Shown: positions 1 through 13,900, counted from the stretch's first letter. The stretch is 63,812 nt of DNA from Chlamydomonas sphaeroides (GCA_001662425.1 BDDC01000359.1:5920-69731), one strand, 5' to 3'. The notes: generated from the letters alone by a model not told the origin. Program-made: numbers and translations.

Positions 1-402
1 GCATGTGCTGATGCTGTGGGTGGGTGTTGGTGATGGACGTGGGTATTGCTGCTTGTTTGTTGCGGTTGGCCCCTCATGAGCTGCCAAATTCTCTGACCGG
101 GCCAGGGTATCGTCGTGGCCTTCAACTCCAAGAGGTGCCTTCTGTTCCATCCCCTCACCCCAACAGCTTACCCTGATCGCCGCGCGCGTCCATGTGCCGC
201 CGGTGCCAGGCTCTCATCTGGCCTCTCGTTGGCACACGACTGCGGCACCATCCCACCAGCCAGCTAGGTGCTGGTGCTCGGTGGGCTATGGTCTTGTATG
301 TTGGTCCTCGTGGTATGCTGCGGTGGGATCCCCAAGACGCCATACGGTTTCCCCGTGAGGCCCTACCCCACGAGGAGTCAACCCCTCATGACATGCCGCC
401 AG

Positions 403-1371
403 GGCCAGCCGCCAGGAAAGGAGTTCGTTTGGCTGCTGCGCGAGCGGCATGCGCGGCACCTGGTCATCATCAACGAGTGCCGCACCTGGCAGGTACGAAG
501 GGTGTTGGGTGGAAGGGTGCGTGCAAGAGTGCATGTCTGCTAGAAAGGGAGCCGGAGGTGCTTGCTCTAGGTCTCACGGAGTGTGCGGGGCCCCTGCCCT
601 ACGCCCCAGGTCTGCAACAGCTGCGGGTGCGGCCAGCTGCCTGCGAGGATGCTGCCTGGGGCGTGGCGTGCGCCTGGCGTGCAAGTCTGCCAAGGCTGCG
701 GCACGACATGGGGTAAGTGTCGTTATGGGTTATGGGCGGGTGACTGGGTGGCCGGGTGAATGGGTAACACAAGCAGCGGGACTGCGCGGTGATAACACCG
801 GCAGCGTAACAGAATGCTCCTGTCCACCCCCCTCCTTTCCCCCGCCGAGTGTCGCGGGGCTATGGGTGGATGTATGGGCGGCCGGGTCAATGGGTAACTA
901 TCACCAGCTGCGGGACTGCGCGGTAATAACACAGGCCGCGTAATAGCACGCTCCTGCCCATCCCCCTCCTTCCTCCCACGACCAAGAACTCCCACGCACA
1001 ACGCCACGTGCCCACCAGCGCCAGCACTTGCACTGGAGCACGCAGCATGGCCCACCCGGGCCTATCTGGGCCCCCAACGGTCCCCCGCCGCCCCGTCCAA
1101 ACTTCAATGCTGCATTTTTTCCCTCCAAACTTCAGCAATTCTTTTCGTCTCCCCCTACACAGCATTTCTCCAATACGATCAAGATTGAGACCGTGACCTC
1201 AATGCCGCTCTGAACATGCTGCTGCTGCTGCTGTGCCTCCAGCTGCTCGGGGCTGAGCGCCCGGCCTGCTTCCGCCCTGGCGGCGGCGATGGGCCGGGCG
1301 GCGATGGGCCGGGCGGCGGAGGCGGCAAAGGGGGTGGTAACGGCCGCCGCAAGCGGCCGCAACACAGCTAG
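403..1371 (+). mobile_element. Fanzor/TnpB-like RNA-guided nuclease, 3' end only
   Basis: Three exons splice in phase: 403-492, 610-712 and 1190-1371 (stop TAG 1369-1371). The first ends in N-E-C-R-T-W-Q. The second carries a zinc ribbon, C-N-S-C-G-C followed about 22 residues later by C-Q-G-C-G-T-T-W. The third opens D-R-D-L-N-A-A-L-N-M, the RDxNAAxN signature that carries the last RuvC aspartate in TnpB and Fanzor proteins, and continues into a Leu run, R-P-x-C-F-R-P-G and a Gly-rich tail. Order and spacing (E-rich strand, zinc ribbon, RuvC-III) fit the C-terminus of this family, which in eukaryotes travels inside transposons and uses a guide RNA to cut DNA. The 5' part lies outside the window or is decayed; 106-134 might be one more exon (GIVVAFNSK then a donor). 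Whether it is active cannot be told. A second copy of the last exon sits at 52191-52473. The family call is inferred from motifs alone. Confidence 0.6.
727..975. repeat. Imperfect tandem duplication inside the Fanzor intron
   Basis: Positions about 727-840 and 858-975 are two diverged copies of one unit, offset by about 131 bp. Both contain gccgggt-aatgggtaac, then gcgggactgcgcggt-ataacac, then ctcctg followed by a C-rich tract. They lie wholly in the intron between the zinc-ribbon exon and the RuvC-III exon. Confidence 0.6.
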
Positions 1372-1924
1372 AGCGGCCGCAGCAGCGGCGTGCGTCAGCA
1401 GCGGCGTACGTTAGGAGATATGGTCCTAGAGTGCCGTGGAGGCAGTTAGGGCGGCTAGGTCCGGCCCGTGGGGTGAGGGCACTGGGGTTAGTGTGCCCGA
1501 GACCCCTGAAATAGCCCCGGCGACAAACCGCATAATGACCGACGGTGTGCGTCTGGTCTGTGTGGCCTCTTTTGGGGCAAGCCATACACCCATGCGCAGC
1601 TGGGAAGGTTTGTAGGATTCCATACCCAGCGCTTGAATCGGTCTCCTTTCTTTTCCGCTTCGACCCACCTGCCGACGCAGCAGCCGGCACTGGTCCTGTG
1701 CTCTTCTACTGTGCTCCGGCCTGCACACTGGTGTTCTCGCGTCATTCCGCTTCACAGATCGCTGCGCCGCAGGGACCCGCTGCAGCTCCTCTTTCACGCG
1801 GCGACGGCTGCCCCACTCTAGCATCAGCGCTTCACGTGGTTCGTGAACGCGCGCCACAGAGGATGGTGGGCCACACTGCGATCGACCACACGGTCCGTTA
1901 ACGCCACTCGTCAGTGCACGCCTC
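1372..1924. other. Intergenic, convergent 3' ends
   Basis: Lies between the end of the Fanzor-like gene (+) and the end of the giant gene (-). I see no gene, RNA or poly(A) signal that I can defend here; 1375-1415 holds short GC-rich repeats built on gcagcggcgt. Confidence 0.5.
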
Positions 1925-4900
1925 TTAGATCCTCCTGCCCGGCACCGCGCTGCCCGGGCGACTCGACGCCGTGCCCCTCATGCGCTGCGCCGCCACCTCT
2001 AGCCCCGTGCCGCCCTGGCCCGGCCCCTGGCCCACGCCCAGCCCCGAGCCCCCGCCGTACCCGTACACCACACCAGCCTGCCCCCCAACCGCGGTGCTCG
2101 GTGCGCCCGGCAGACCTCCAGACGGTGACGACGGGCCGCTCGACCCGCCGCCGTCGCTTCCGCCGCCGGACCCGACGGCCACAAGGCCCGGCGGCGGCGG
2201 CACGACGGCGGCGTGGCGCTTGGCGCTGCCAGGCCGCTGCACGGCGCCGACGCCACCGGCCGCCGGCCCCGCAGCGGCGCGCAGCGCATACGTCGCCGCC
2301 GACGGAGGCCGCGCCCCTGCAGCGCCCACGCCCCTGCGCGAGGGGCTGCCGGGCGCGGCGCCGCCGCTACCCTCCGACGCCAGCGCCCCGGGCCGCAGCC
2401 TGCCGGCCGTGCCCGGCCGCAGCGCGCCCGCGACCGCCATGCCCGGCGCCGGCGCCACGGCGCCAGGCGAGGAGGGCGCGGGGCCGCCGCGCAGCCCCTG
2501 CACCGCGGCCGCGCCCTGCGGCACGCTGACCGCCAGGCCGCCCGCCGGCACGAACCCTGAGCCGGGCCCGCCGGCCCCCGCCGGCCCAATCTGCATCAGC
2601 GGGAACTCCAAGGAGGCCACCAGGTCCGGCGCCACGGAGCGCAGTGCCGCCAGCGTGCGCCGCAGCGCCGCGTTCTCCTGCCGCACCGAGTCGTGGCTGG
2701 AGCGCAGCTCTTCGTACCTGCGCCGGCGCGCACAGCAGGTGATAGCAAGCAGGGGCCAGGCGCGCCGTCGGGACGAGCACGGACAGCGGCAGGGCAGGCG
2801 GGGTCCAGGCGAGTGGGAGGGGCCACCGCGGCAGCCAAGCGGCGCGGCGCTGCCGAGCCGACCGGCCCACGAATGCGGCCGCCGCTTGGCCGCTGGACAG
2901 CGCTGAGGGGAGGCGGGAGGGGGCCCCGGACACGCACCTTCGTGACAGGATGTCGGCCTGCAGCGGGCTGAGCGCGTTGCGGCCGTACATGAGGTTGGCG
3001 CCGCCGCCACCACCTCCTCCCCCGCCGCTGCCGGCCGCCGCCGACGCGCCGCCGCCGCCGCTGCCCATGATGACGGCGGCTCCCGCGGGGCTCTGCGCCA
3101 GCGCCATGTACTGCTGCTCCAGCCGCAGCAGGCGCTCGAAGACGTCGTTCTTCACCAGCCGCTCGTTGGACAGCTCGGACCGCAGCCGCGAGATCTGCGG
3201 GCGCGGCAAGGGCACGGAACAGCGGCGGTGTGGGCGGTGCCGGCCGTGGCGGCGGCGGCGGAGGCATGTGGGGTGCGGGCAACGGGGGCAGCGCGACCCG
3301 GCGCGGGCATAGCAGCAGGCCGCCGTCCCCACGCACGCACCTCCTGCTGCATCTGCCGCTGCTCCGCCTCCCACTGCTCGCGGATGGCCGCCAGCTCCGC
3401 GTCGTCCGCGTAGCCGCCACCCCCGCCGCGGCCGCCGCCGCCGCCCCTGCCACCCGGTCCGCCGCCCGCCGGTCCGCCCGGCCCCGGCGCCGTCCTGGCC
3501 TGCTGCGCCTGCCTGTGCACAGCCATGGCCTGACTGCCCAGGTGCTGCATGAGGCCGTGCTTGGAGTTCACCCACTCCAGCCACGCCTCGCGGTTCTTGG
3601 TCATATCCGACATCTGCGGTGCGTAGGGGTGCGGCGCGGCAGCCGGGTACAGAGGAGATTGGGCTGGGTTGGGTGTGGTCGGCCGCGCTTGGCGCATGAC
3701 GGCCCTGGCGGAGCGGCGGTGGGGCCGGCTGAGCAGCAGCAGCGGCATAAACCTGCGGGAGGCCGTTGGGGGCCCCGGGGTGGCCCGGCCTGCGCACAAG
3801 CTGAGCCCCGCAAGTCAAGCCCCAGCAGGGTGCACAGAGGGCAGGCGCGCAGCGGCGTGGCTCTGCGGCAGGCCGGTGGCAGCCCGAGGAGACGGAGCCC
3901 CGGGCAGGCGGCCCGCCGCCGTTGTGAGTGCCGGGTCCATGCCCGCTAGACGCAACCGCAGCCGGGGCCCCCCGAGCGCTCGCCTTCATCTTGAGCGCCT
4001 CGATGCGCGGCGCCGTGGTGACCTTCCACTTGAGCAGCTTCTTGTTGGACGCCAGCGCGTGCTGCAGGTCGCTGGCGTTGCGCGCCGCGCCCGCGCTCAC
4101 CGCCTCCAGGTCGGCCTGAAGGCGGCGGCAGCAGCAGCAGCGGGACGGCAGGGTGTTGCGAGGGCCAGCTCGAGTGTGAGCGGGGGCCTCGATGGCAGCG
4201 GCACGGTCGACCCTTTCTGGCCGCGCCACGGCGTAAGACAGGGCAGCCAGGCGTGCACGCACAACACGTCAACACCCCTGGACGGACCTGCGTGGCCTGC
4301 AGCTGCGTGCCCATCTGCTCCAGCGCCAGCTCCGCGCGCTCGCGGCTCTCCCACAGCTCCGCCTCCAGCGCCTCGGCGCGCGCGCGCGCGGCGAGGACCT
4401 CCTTGGCACAGGCAGCCGCGAAGGCCGAGGAGCGCATCTTGAACCACGACTGCAGCTTGAGCATGGAGCGCTGCAGGTCCAGGATCTCCGTCTGCGAGCG
4501 CAGCGCGCCAACCGGGCGCACGTTGGCAGCCACCATTGGGAGCTGATGTGCAAGGCAGCGGCAGCCGGCCGCCAAGGCACCCTGCCCAGCCGTCCCGCAC
4601 CCCCTTGCCGTGTGCCATACCGGGGCCCGCCTGCACGCCGCTGGCCCGCCTGCCAGCGGCCAAGCTCCTCGGCCCTCCCCCCTACCAAGCCCCCAACGGC
4701 GCCGCCACCCTCCTCCTCCTCCTCCCGCTCACCTGGCTCTCCTCCAGCTGCCGCTCCAGGCCCAGCATGCGCCCCACCTCGTCGCTCATCTTCATGGCGC
4801 CGCCCGCAAAGGCGCGGTTCAGCGTCTCGCGCCGCACCTCGATGAGCGCCTCCAGCGCCGCTTTCTGCAGCTCGGAGCGCATCATGGACGAGTTCGTCCT

Positions 4901-7900
4901 GGAGCGCGGAGTTCAAGGGGTGGGGCGTGGAGGCGGGGCAGGGGAGCACGGGGCGCGGCGCGGCCGGCTTTGCCACGGGGCACTGGGGTCCCACTTTACT
5001 GATCTCGGCTGGGACGGCCAGGCCCTGGAGGCCCTGGCCCGAATGTGCTGAAGCTGAAGCAGGCCGGCGTTGGCGGAAGGGCAGAGGGGTGCTTACGCAT
5101 GGTATCGGCAAGGGCACCAGAGGCGGGATGGCCACGGACACGGACAGCCGGGGTGCTGGCGGAGGGACTGTGCCCGAGGCTGCGACACCCAGGTGGGGCT
5201 GTGCCCGGCATAGGAGCGCGCCCGCCCGCACCTTGCCACAATGAGCTGGTTGTTGAGGTCGTCAATGTGCGCCGCGTACTGCTTCTGGGCCGCCGCGAAG
5301 GCCGCCTCCATGGCGCGGCGGGAGTCCTCGGCGTTGCGCAGCGCCGAGCGCCGCGCCTGGCTCAGCTCTTGCAGCAGCGACATGGCCCGGTCGACAACCT
5401 GCACACGCAGAGAGAGGCAGCGGTCGGACGCGGCACCGTCAGAGCCGCAGCTGCAACTCCCCCAACGCGCCGCCTGAGCAGCGCGCTGGACCAAGGCACG
5501 ACACCGGCTAAGCCCGAGTGCTGACCCGGCCCGAGCCCACCGCAGCCTTCCGCCTGCCCCCCGGCCCCCAGGAGGCCTCCCGCCACGCACCTGCGTCTCC
5601 ACCTTGACCGCGTGCCGCCGCATGAAGGCGTCCGCGTCCTGCGCAAGCCCGCCCACCGCTCCCTCCAGCTCCTCGGCCATGCGGCCCAGCGCCCCTCGCT
5701 CGCGCGCCGCCGCCGCCGAGGCCGCCGCCATGCTGGCGCGCGCCGAGGCGCTCAGTTGCGCTGCAGCCTCCGCCAGCCAGCGGCTTACCTCGTCTGCGCG
5801 CGGCGTGACAGGGACGGTGCCGAGTGGGGCCTCATGTTCGTGGTGTAGCCGGGGACAACCCCGGAAACATGGACAACCGCGGGGTCCACCCACTCATGGC
5901 GTTGCACGGATTCGAAGATGTTGACGCATCAAAAACCTATCAAACATACGTGATCGTAGCTTTAATGCACCGGTAGCTTTGTCGGCCTGCAGCCCTACCC
6001 ATGGTGACCTCGATAGTGCCCTCGGGGCCCGCGCCCCTCCGCTGCCGGGCCAGCAGCTTGCGGGCCAGCGACGTCAGCGCCGCGGTGGGCACCGCGTGGG
6101 GGTGCAGAGACGGGTCCAACGCCGCCGCCGAAGAGCCGCCGCTGCCGCCCGCGCCCCCCGAGGCAGCTGCCGCGGCTGCGGCCCGCAGGCCTGCGACGGC
6201 AGCAGCAGCAGCGTGGAAACGCAGGCCACGGCGAGAGGACCCGACGGCGTCCGGGCAAGGTAGGATGGTTCAGGCGCCCAGTCCCACCCCAACGCCTCAT
6301 GCGCAGTGCAGGTGTACGGGCTCCTCCCACCTGCCAGCCTCTCGCAGTCCTGGTGCAGCCGCAGCACCGCCACCTGCACACCGCCGCACCGCCAGGACCA
6401 GCCGTGAGCCGTGAGCCGCCAGCTAGCCTGCCCCATGGGCTCAGGCACCAGGGCGCGCACACGGCCCGCCTGCACCCTGGTGCTCCTGGTCTCGGCACAT
6501 GCGACGCCAGCATGACGCCGCACGCGCACTGCCCAGGCCGCCGCCCACCTGAACCGCCTGCAGGTCCAGCGCCTGCTTGGCGGTGGCGCACGCCGCCTCC
6601 AGAAGCCGCACCTGTGGACACGAACAACGGCAGCCGCGTACGCCCCTCAGCCACGAGCTCACCAACACCGGCCCGGAACGGGCGGCGGCGCGGCAGCATC
6701 CTGCAAGCATACCGTACTCCCTCCCCCCCACCGGTCCATGCTGCGGCTGCGGCAAGGCCCACACGCACCTCGGCACACGCCCAGGCGGGGCTGGCGGCCA
6801 GCCACACCGGCTTGCCCTCGGGGTACGGGTCACGGCTGACGTCGTCGTCGTCGCCACCGCGGCCGCCGGACCGCGCCGCGGCCTTGGCAGCCGCCAGCGC
6901 GGCGGCCGCCTTCACCAGCGCCTGGGCCTGAGGGCGTACAATGCGTATGCCAGCCGATGACGCGACAACCCGACACGGTGGTGCATTTGGCCGCATCCGA
7001 GCTGGGTCGGGACGCGACAGCGTGACACCGGCCGGGGCAGCAACACAGACCCGGAGCAACGCCGGTCTCCTTACCGGTCCCTGGACCTTGGCTTCATACA
7101 CGCCCCGCAGCGCCTCGGCGGCGGCCGCCGGCGGGAACAGCGCGGCCGCCAGCGGTTGCGCGGGGGCGTGGTAGCGGCGCAGGTAGGTCGCCACGTGGGG
7201 CGGCGAGAAGGGGAAGCGCTCGGGCGACTCCATGAGCAGGCTGCGCCACACCAGCGCGTCGCGCAGTCTGCGTGCATCACCACACCGGTAGCAGCAGCGC
7301 AGGCACGGCAGCGTTGATGCGGCGCTCATCCCGCGGCACAGCACAAGCCCTGGCCCCCCAAGCCCCAAGGCAAGCCCCACTCTACCTGTCGTGCGCCCAC
7401 AGAGCGTCCAGGTGGTAGCCCTGCAACGCCAGCGCGTCATGCGGCGCCGTGGCCGCGGGCACGCGGCAGTCGGCCAGCAGGCGCTCCGCCGCCAGCGCCA
7501 GGCGGCCGGCCTCGTTGTGAACCGCGAGGCGGTCAGGGTCGGGCAGGCGCAGCGCGTAGGCGGCGGGGAAGGGCGGCAGCGAGGGCGGCGCGGGGCAGGC
7601 GGGGCCGCGCGCGGCGGCCTCGGGCGGCCCCGCCACGCGCGCGGCGGTGCGTGCTAGCAGGTGCTCCAATGCGCCTGCGTGGGTGACGGTGGGGAGTGGG
7701 GATGGGGCGGCGGGGGCATTGATGACACGCGGAGACGGAGAGATGCGAGGGGGCAGAGGCTGGGCGAAGTGTGTGGTGTGGTCGCCGCTTGCCTGCCAGG
7801 TACCAGGAGCGGCGCTTGGAGGCGCCGGTCGTCATGAAGCCGTCGCGGGCCCGCGCCACCGCCAGCACGCGGGTGGTGGCGAGCAGCGCAAGCTCGAGCC

Positions 7901-10900
7901 GCAGCGCCGCCGCCACGTCCTCCGACGGCTGCGTTGGGTTGGGCGGCGGCACGGCGGCGCCGCTGGCGCGCGGCGCTGCGGACGACATGGGACAGCGGCA
8001 GCGGGTGCTCGTCAGCAAAGCAGGCAGCCCGCCACTGGGGCCTGGGCCGGGCGCACGGCATGGGCGGGATAGATAGCGCGACCTGGCCCTGTGCGGCCCT
8101 GTGCGGCTGAAACAAAGAAAGGCGTTGCGCGGTGCTCACCCGGCCAGACTTGCGGGCGGTGCAGGTACTGCAGGCGCGCCTGCAGCTTGACCAGGTCGGG
8201 TGCAAGCAGCGCGCCGGGCAGGAAGGAGCAGCCGGCGGCCAACATGCGGACCTGGTGGCGGCAGAGGGGAGGGACGGTAGGGGAGGGCGCAGTGCAAGGC
8301 ATTGTGAGCGCGCTGGCGCCAGGCCGCTCGGCGTGGATTGACAACAGATAGCGCGAATGCGGGGCGGCAACGCGCGGCGGCGCGGTAGGCACTGTTGTTT
8401 TGCAGGTGTCGTGGCTGGGGTGGCCGCGTGGTGTTCGCGGCCTGGCGATATGCCGGCAACCGACAGAAGACCTGGGTTGTAGGGGTCCAGACACTGGCAG
8501 GGTCCATGGTGGCTCGTGGAAAGCGGAAAGCGGCACGCACCTCGGACTGGCGGTACAGCGCCGCGCCTGTGACGGCGGTGGCTGTGTAGGACAGGGGGCT
8601 GGCCTGGGCCACACCCGCGGCCGTGAGCGGCGCCAGGCCCGCGGTGGTGCCCGCCACGTCGCCGCCCGCAGCCAGCACCGAGGAGGGCGCCATGAGCGCT
8701 GCCTGCCACAGGAAGTGCCTGGGGACGGGGAAGGCGTGCGTGCAGGCAGCCGATGTGAAGGGGCCCGCGCTGACGACCACCTCCAGCAGCGCACCGCTCA
8801 CATGCAGCTCCAGGGCCTACCGTATCCCCACTCCATGCGGACCGAACCCACCTGACCACCTCCACCAGCAGCGCCGCCACGCCCACGCCGCGCTCCGTGG
8901 CCGCCAGCCCCGACGCGCCAGGCGGGTAGTGCACGCTCGCGCCGTGCAGCACGTCCCACTGGCCCGGCAGGCCCCACAGCGACTCCAGCCGCACCAGCCA
9001 CGACCCGGCGCCGGCGCCGGCCGCGGGCGGCGGCGCCCCGGCTCCGGCTGGCCCCCCGGCGCCGGCCGCGGGCTGCAGGAAGCAGATGGCTGGCGGCAGG
9101 CCGCCCGCGGGACCTGCGGGCACCCAGTCCATGGGGTCTGGGTCGCCGGGCTTGTCGGCGAGCTGGAACATGATGTCCTGCCGGTGTGGGGGTGAAAGGA
9201 GGTGGTGGCATGCGGGGCGTGAGGCGTCATGGCGGGGCGCAGGTCAGCACCGGCGAGGTGCGCATGAGCCGTTGTGCTGGCGTGTGGGGTGCCGGACCCG
9301 GTAGGGTGGGGCATGCTGGGGAGTGGCGTAGGATGCGGTTTGGGTGAAATGCAAGATGCAATAGTGGACATCACATAGGAGGCGAGCATGCCCGTTATCG
9401 CTGGGCCCAGCCGCGAGCGATGTGCGGCAAAAGGCAAACCGCAGACGCAGCCATCGCACAGCCGCGTAGGGGCACCCACGTGCCCTACCGTCGCGCGCAC
9501 TGCGAGCCGCCTGCCGCCTGCAGCTCACCTGCCACAGCGGGCCGTACTCGAGCACCGCCGCCCGCAGCGCGGCCTGGCCGTCGGGGCCGGAGAACAGCGG
9601 CCCGCGGTCCTCGGGCGCGCCTAGCAGCTGCCCGTCCTCGTCATAGCGGATGCCCCAGTCGGCGCCATAGCCGCCTGAGGGGTGTGTGACGGCGTCACAT
9701 GTAGCAGCACACCAGGGCCCGGCCGTCGGCATGGACGCTCGGCAGCGCCGCGGCTGGGCACCCCCAAGCTGCACGCCTCCCATGCGGCGCCCCACCCCCA
9801 TGCCGCCACCCCCATGCCGCCACCCCCATGCCGCCACCCCCATGCCGCCAGCCCCATGCCGCCAGCCCCATGCCGCCACCCCCATGCCGCCACCCCCCAT
9901 GCCGCAGTCACACGCGCTGCCTCACCCGTGCCTCCCAGCACCAGCACCGCCAGCTGCCGCACCAGGCCGGCCATGTGGGTGCGGCTGGCGGCGGCCAGCA
10001 GCTCGCCCAGCAGGGACTCGGCGTACGAGGCCTCCGTGTCGGACCGCACCGCGGCCTCCACCTCGGAGCTCGCGCCGCCGCCGCCGCCGCCGCCGTGGCC
10101 CTTGGCCCTCACCAGGCCTTGCACGTAGGCGCGGCGTGCCTGCGGCCCGAGGAGCAGCAGGGTCGGCAGGGGCAGGACGCAGCGGCACCGGGTTGGGTGG
10201 GGCCCAGCCGCCCGGGCGAGGCCTTGCCACGCCCAGGCCAGCCAAGCACCGCCCTTGCGCAAGCCTGCGCACAAGCGCAGGGCCCAGGCCCAACCTGCAC
10301 CCTCAGCCGCAGCTTGATCTCGTTGAGGTCCAGGAACAGCGCCCCCGCCGCGGCCGTGAGCGCGCGGCGGCGCTGGCGCAGGTCCTCCAGCGACCGCTCG
10401 TCCAGCCCGGCGCGCTGCGCCGACGGCGCGCCGGCGGCGCCGCCGCCGCCCGCGCCGCCGGCGCGGCGGGAGGAGTTGGAGGCCGTGGACGAGCGCCTGT
10501 GGGTGGTGGCGGTGGCGGTGGTGGCGGTCGGGGCGCGACCGTGTGACGTCGGGCATGTTTACGTGACACAAGGTGCGGCGTCAGCTACGCCGCCTCGCTT
10601 AGACGCAGTGGGGAGGCGCCGAGGGCAAAGCGTAGTACCATACGCGCGCGCAATGGGCGGGATGTTGCATGCCCATCGCTGCCGGGTGGCTGCGGTGAAG
10701 CGCCGCGGCCGCACCTCTTCTTCTGGTACTCGTCCAGCGCGCCCCCCGGCGGCGGCCGCAGCAGCGGCGGCAGCGGCCGGCGCTCGCCGTCGTCGGGCGC
10801 CGCGGGATCGCGCGGCTGCTCCGACAGCGGGTGCGAGGCGGGCGCGTAGGCTCCGGGCGGTCCGCCGATGACGACATCCATGGCCTGCACGGCGTCGGTG

Positions 10901-13900
10901 CGGCGAGGGGAAAGAAAGGGCCGTGAGGGGCGTGTGCCCGTCCATTCACTGCATGATGTGGTAGGTGCCAGCAAGGACGGGCAAGCACAAGGCGCAGGCT
11001 TGATGGTGTGGAGAGGCGGTGGAAGGCCTGCCCCTGGGGCCCCGGTCGCGGCGGGTCTCGCCTTGCCGTCGGCGACGCCCTCCATGGCTGCCATACGCCA
11101 CATGAGCACACGGCGGCGGCGGTCCAGCTTGCGGACGATGCCGTCCAGCAGCACCTGCGGCACGCGGCAGCGGCCGCCAGCAGCGGCAGCGGGGAGGGCC
11201 AGCTTGGTGGCAACCTCACCGCAGCCCCTAGCTGTGGAGGACGGTGCTACGGGCCCCCTGTGCCGGAGCCGAGCGCGGCAGCCCCCGAGCCCCACATGCC
11301 GCGCCCCCTCTTGCCAGGCCCTGCGCCGGTCAGCGCAGGCAGGCCGTACCTGGTTGTGCCGCACCGACACCTCGAGCGCCATGGCGCGCAGCACCTGCGG
11401 GGGGGGGGCAGCAGCCCCAAGGCAGCAGCCGCTTAGCAGCAGTTGCTTAGCAGCCCCGAGGCAGCAGCGGCGCGTGCCGTAGCACGCCCTGCCAATGCTT
11501 CCTGGCGGCGGGCTTGGACCTGTGGCTTTGCGCACGCCCCCAGCCTGCCTGTCCTCCAGCATGCCCGCCCGGCCGCCTGCGGGCTCACCTGGGCACGCAC
11601 CGCCGCCGGCAAGCAGCCTTGCGCCGCCTCCCCCGGCGCCAGCATGGCCCTCAGGCCCGACAGCGAGTGCGGGTTGAGGGCCTCCGCGGGGGAGGTGGAG
11701 AACTCGGCCAGCGCCAGGGGAGGGCTGCGCCACACGCCGCCCAGCGCGCCGCCCTTGCCCACCGCAATCATGAGCGCTGCGGGGCAGAGGGCGGACAGCG
11801 CGGAGGGGAGGACGGCCGGCGGGTCAACACGTGCGGAGGGGGCCTGCATGCACACGCATGGAGCCGCTGGCAAGGGAGCGGCGGGTGGGTGCGGTGCCTG
11901 GGCGCCAAGGCGCGCGGTGCCCGGCCCCGCACCCACACTTGTTGCGGGAGCTGGCGGTCGCATGCGCCGCGCCCTTGGCCGCCTCCTCGTCCTCCTCCTC
12001 CGGCTCCCCTTGGTCGTCCTCGGCCGCGTCCTCGCCGCCGCCCTCCTCATCGCTGTCGTCGCCGGCGTTGCCGCGGCCGCCGCGCCCCGCCCGGCCGCCG
12101 CCGCGGCCGGCCTTGCCGCGCGCCGGCAGCGGCGAGGCGCCCGCGGCCACGTCCTCATACGAGCCGGGGCCAGCTGCGCCCGGAGGGTCCATGTCCGCCG
12201 GCTCGATGGCCTGGGCAGCGGCGCAACATGGCACGGCAGGCACCAGCGCATGAAGGCGACCCCCACACAACACAGCCTCGTGTTTTTACTTAACACTTGA
12301 ACACAACACAGCCTCGTGCCAGACTGGATGCGCCGGGCCATGCAATACTCAACCTGCAGCATCGTCGCATCCCCAACGCGTGCAATCGCTTAACGCAGCA
12401 ACCAACACAGGGCCATGGCTTACGCAGCTGCAGCCGCAACCCACGCCTCAGCCGCACCTCAGCAGCATCCCGCCCCGGTCTCACCATGGCTACTTCGCTC
12501 AGCAGCTCGGGCTTGAGCGCGTTGCCCGCCGCGTCGATCTGGCCCCAGTCGATGCCCGACAGCTCGCCGTACAGCACCTTGCGCCCCAGCGCGCGGCCCT
12601 GCACCACCGCCACCAGCCACAGCAGCTCGCCGCGGTACAGCCAGCGCACCAGCGCCTCCTTGTTCAGGAACACCTGCAGTGGGCAGCGAGTGGCGCAGCA
12701 GGGAGCAGCGGTGGCGGCGGTGGCGGCGATGGCTCCAATGATTGCATCTGGTAATACCCTGCCCGAAACATGGCGCGTCCGTCGTCGCGCGCGGCCTGCG
12801 CACCTCGAGCGCCTTGCGCGGCGGCACGCCCGCCTCCGCGGCGCACGCCAGCAGCACCTCTGCGTTGTCCGCCACGTGGCTGGCGCACAGCCAGTTGCCG
12901 CGCAGCAGGTGCGCGTCCGGCGCCAGGTCCTTGCGGCCGCGGCTCTTGTCGTACATGCTGTCCTTGGGCTGCCGCTCCACGGACGCGTGGGCGCTGCGGG
13001 AAGGCACGGTACGGCAGATGACGGTGTTGTGACGAGAGTGCATGGGTTGGAAGCGACGGGGCGAGGGGTTTGCGCGAAGCGGTGTCGCGGTGGCGCTCAC
13101 CGGTACGCCTCCTCGCGCATGAGCAGGCCCATCTCCGTACACCCGTACTGCAGTACGGCGCGCCGCAGGTCCGCCAGCTCCACGTGGTGCCGCAGCTGGT
13201 GTAGGTCCGCCAGCTCGCCGCTCACCGCCCGAAGCGTGCCGGGCAGCGCCGCCAGAGCGCAGCCCACCGACGACAGCAGGCAGCCCTCCTGGAGCAGCCC
13301 GCGCTGGCCGGACTGCAGGGCCGGGCCGGGCAGCAGGACGCAGGCGAGGTGGGTGTCGGGGCTCGGGGCCGCGGAGTTGAGGTCTAGCAGCGCGCCGGTC
13401 GGGGCATTGGAGCAGCGGAGCCGTCACGCCCCGGGTACTGTCGAGCATCCGCCAGCAGCACGCGCCCCGGCCTATAGCCACGTGCTGTGACACGCACACC
13501 GCAACAACTGCCCACCCCACCATGATGACAGGGCCGTACACGATGCCCGGGCTGTACCCCGGCTTCCACACCGCCGCAGCGTCCAGCGCCGCCGCGCCGC
13601 CGCCGCCGCCCGACAGCAGCGCCGCGGCGCTGGCGGCGGCGGTCGCGCTGTTGTGCGCCGCCGCCAGCGCCTGCCGTTCCTGGCGCGCCGCCAGCGCCGC
13701 CAGCTGCGAGGCCAGCGTGGCCTCCAGCTCCAGGGCCAGCGTGTCGGCGTGGTAGCGCTCCACAAAGTAGCCGTCCTCCAGGGCCAGGGAGGGCCGCCTG
13801 CAAGGGAAGTTGCCAAGCGCCAGAGGAGCAGCAGGGTTAGGGACTCGTAGCAAGGCTACGGAACTTGGAGGCGGTTTGCGCTGTGGACCGGGCACGGGGA

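Noticed and set aside
734..970. RDxN-like reading (R-D-C-A-V-I-T) in both intronic repeats as the true RuvC-III exon
   Set aside because: The phase does not fit the upstream exon, and the exon at 1190 gives an exact RDLNAALN motif in phase.
9795..9905. CRISPR-like run of short repeats
   Set aside because: The unit is about 14 bp without spacers, lies in an intron and is a simple minisatellite in a eukaryote.
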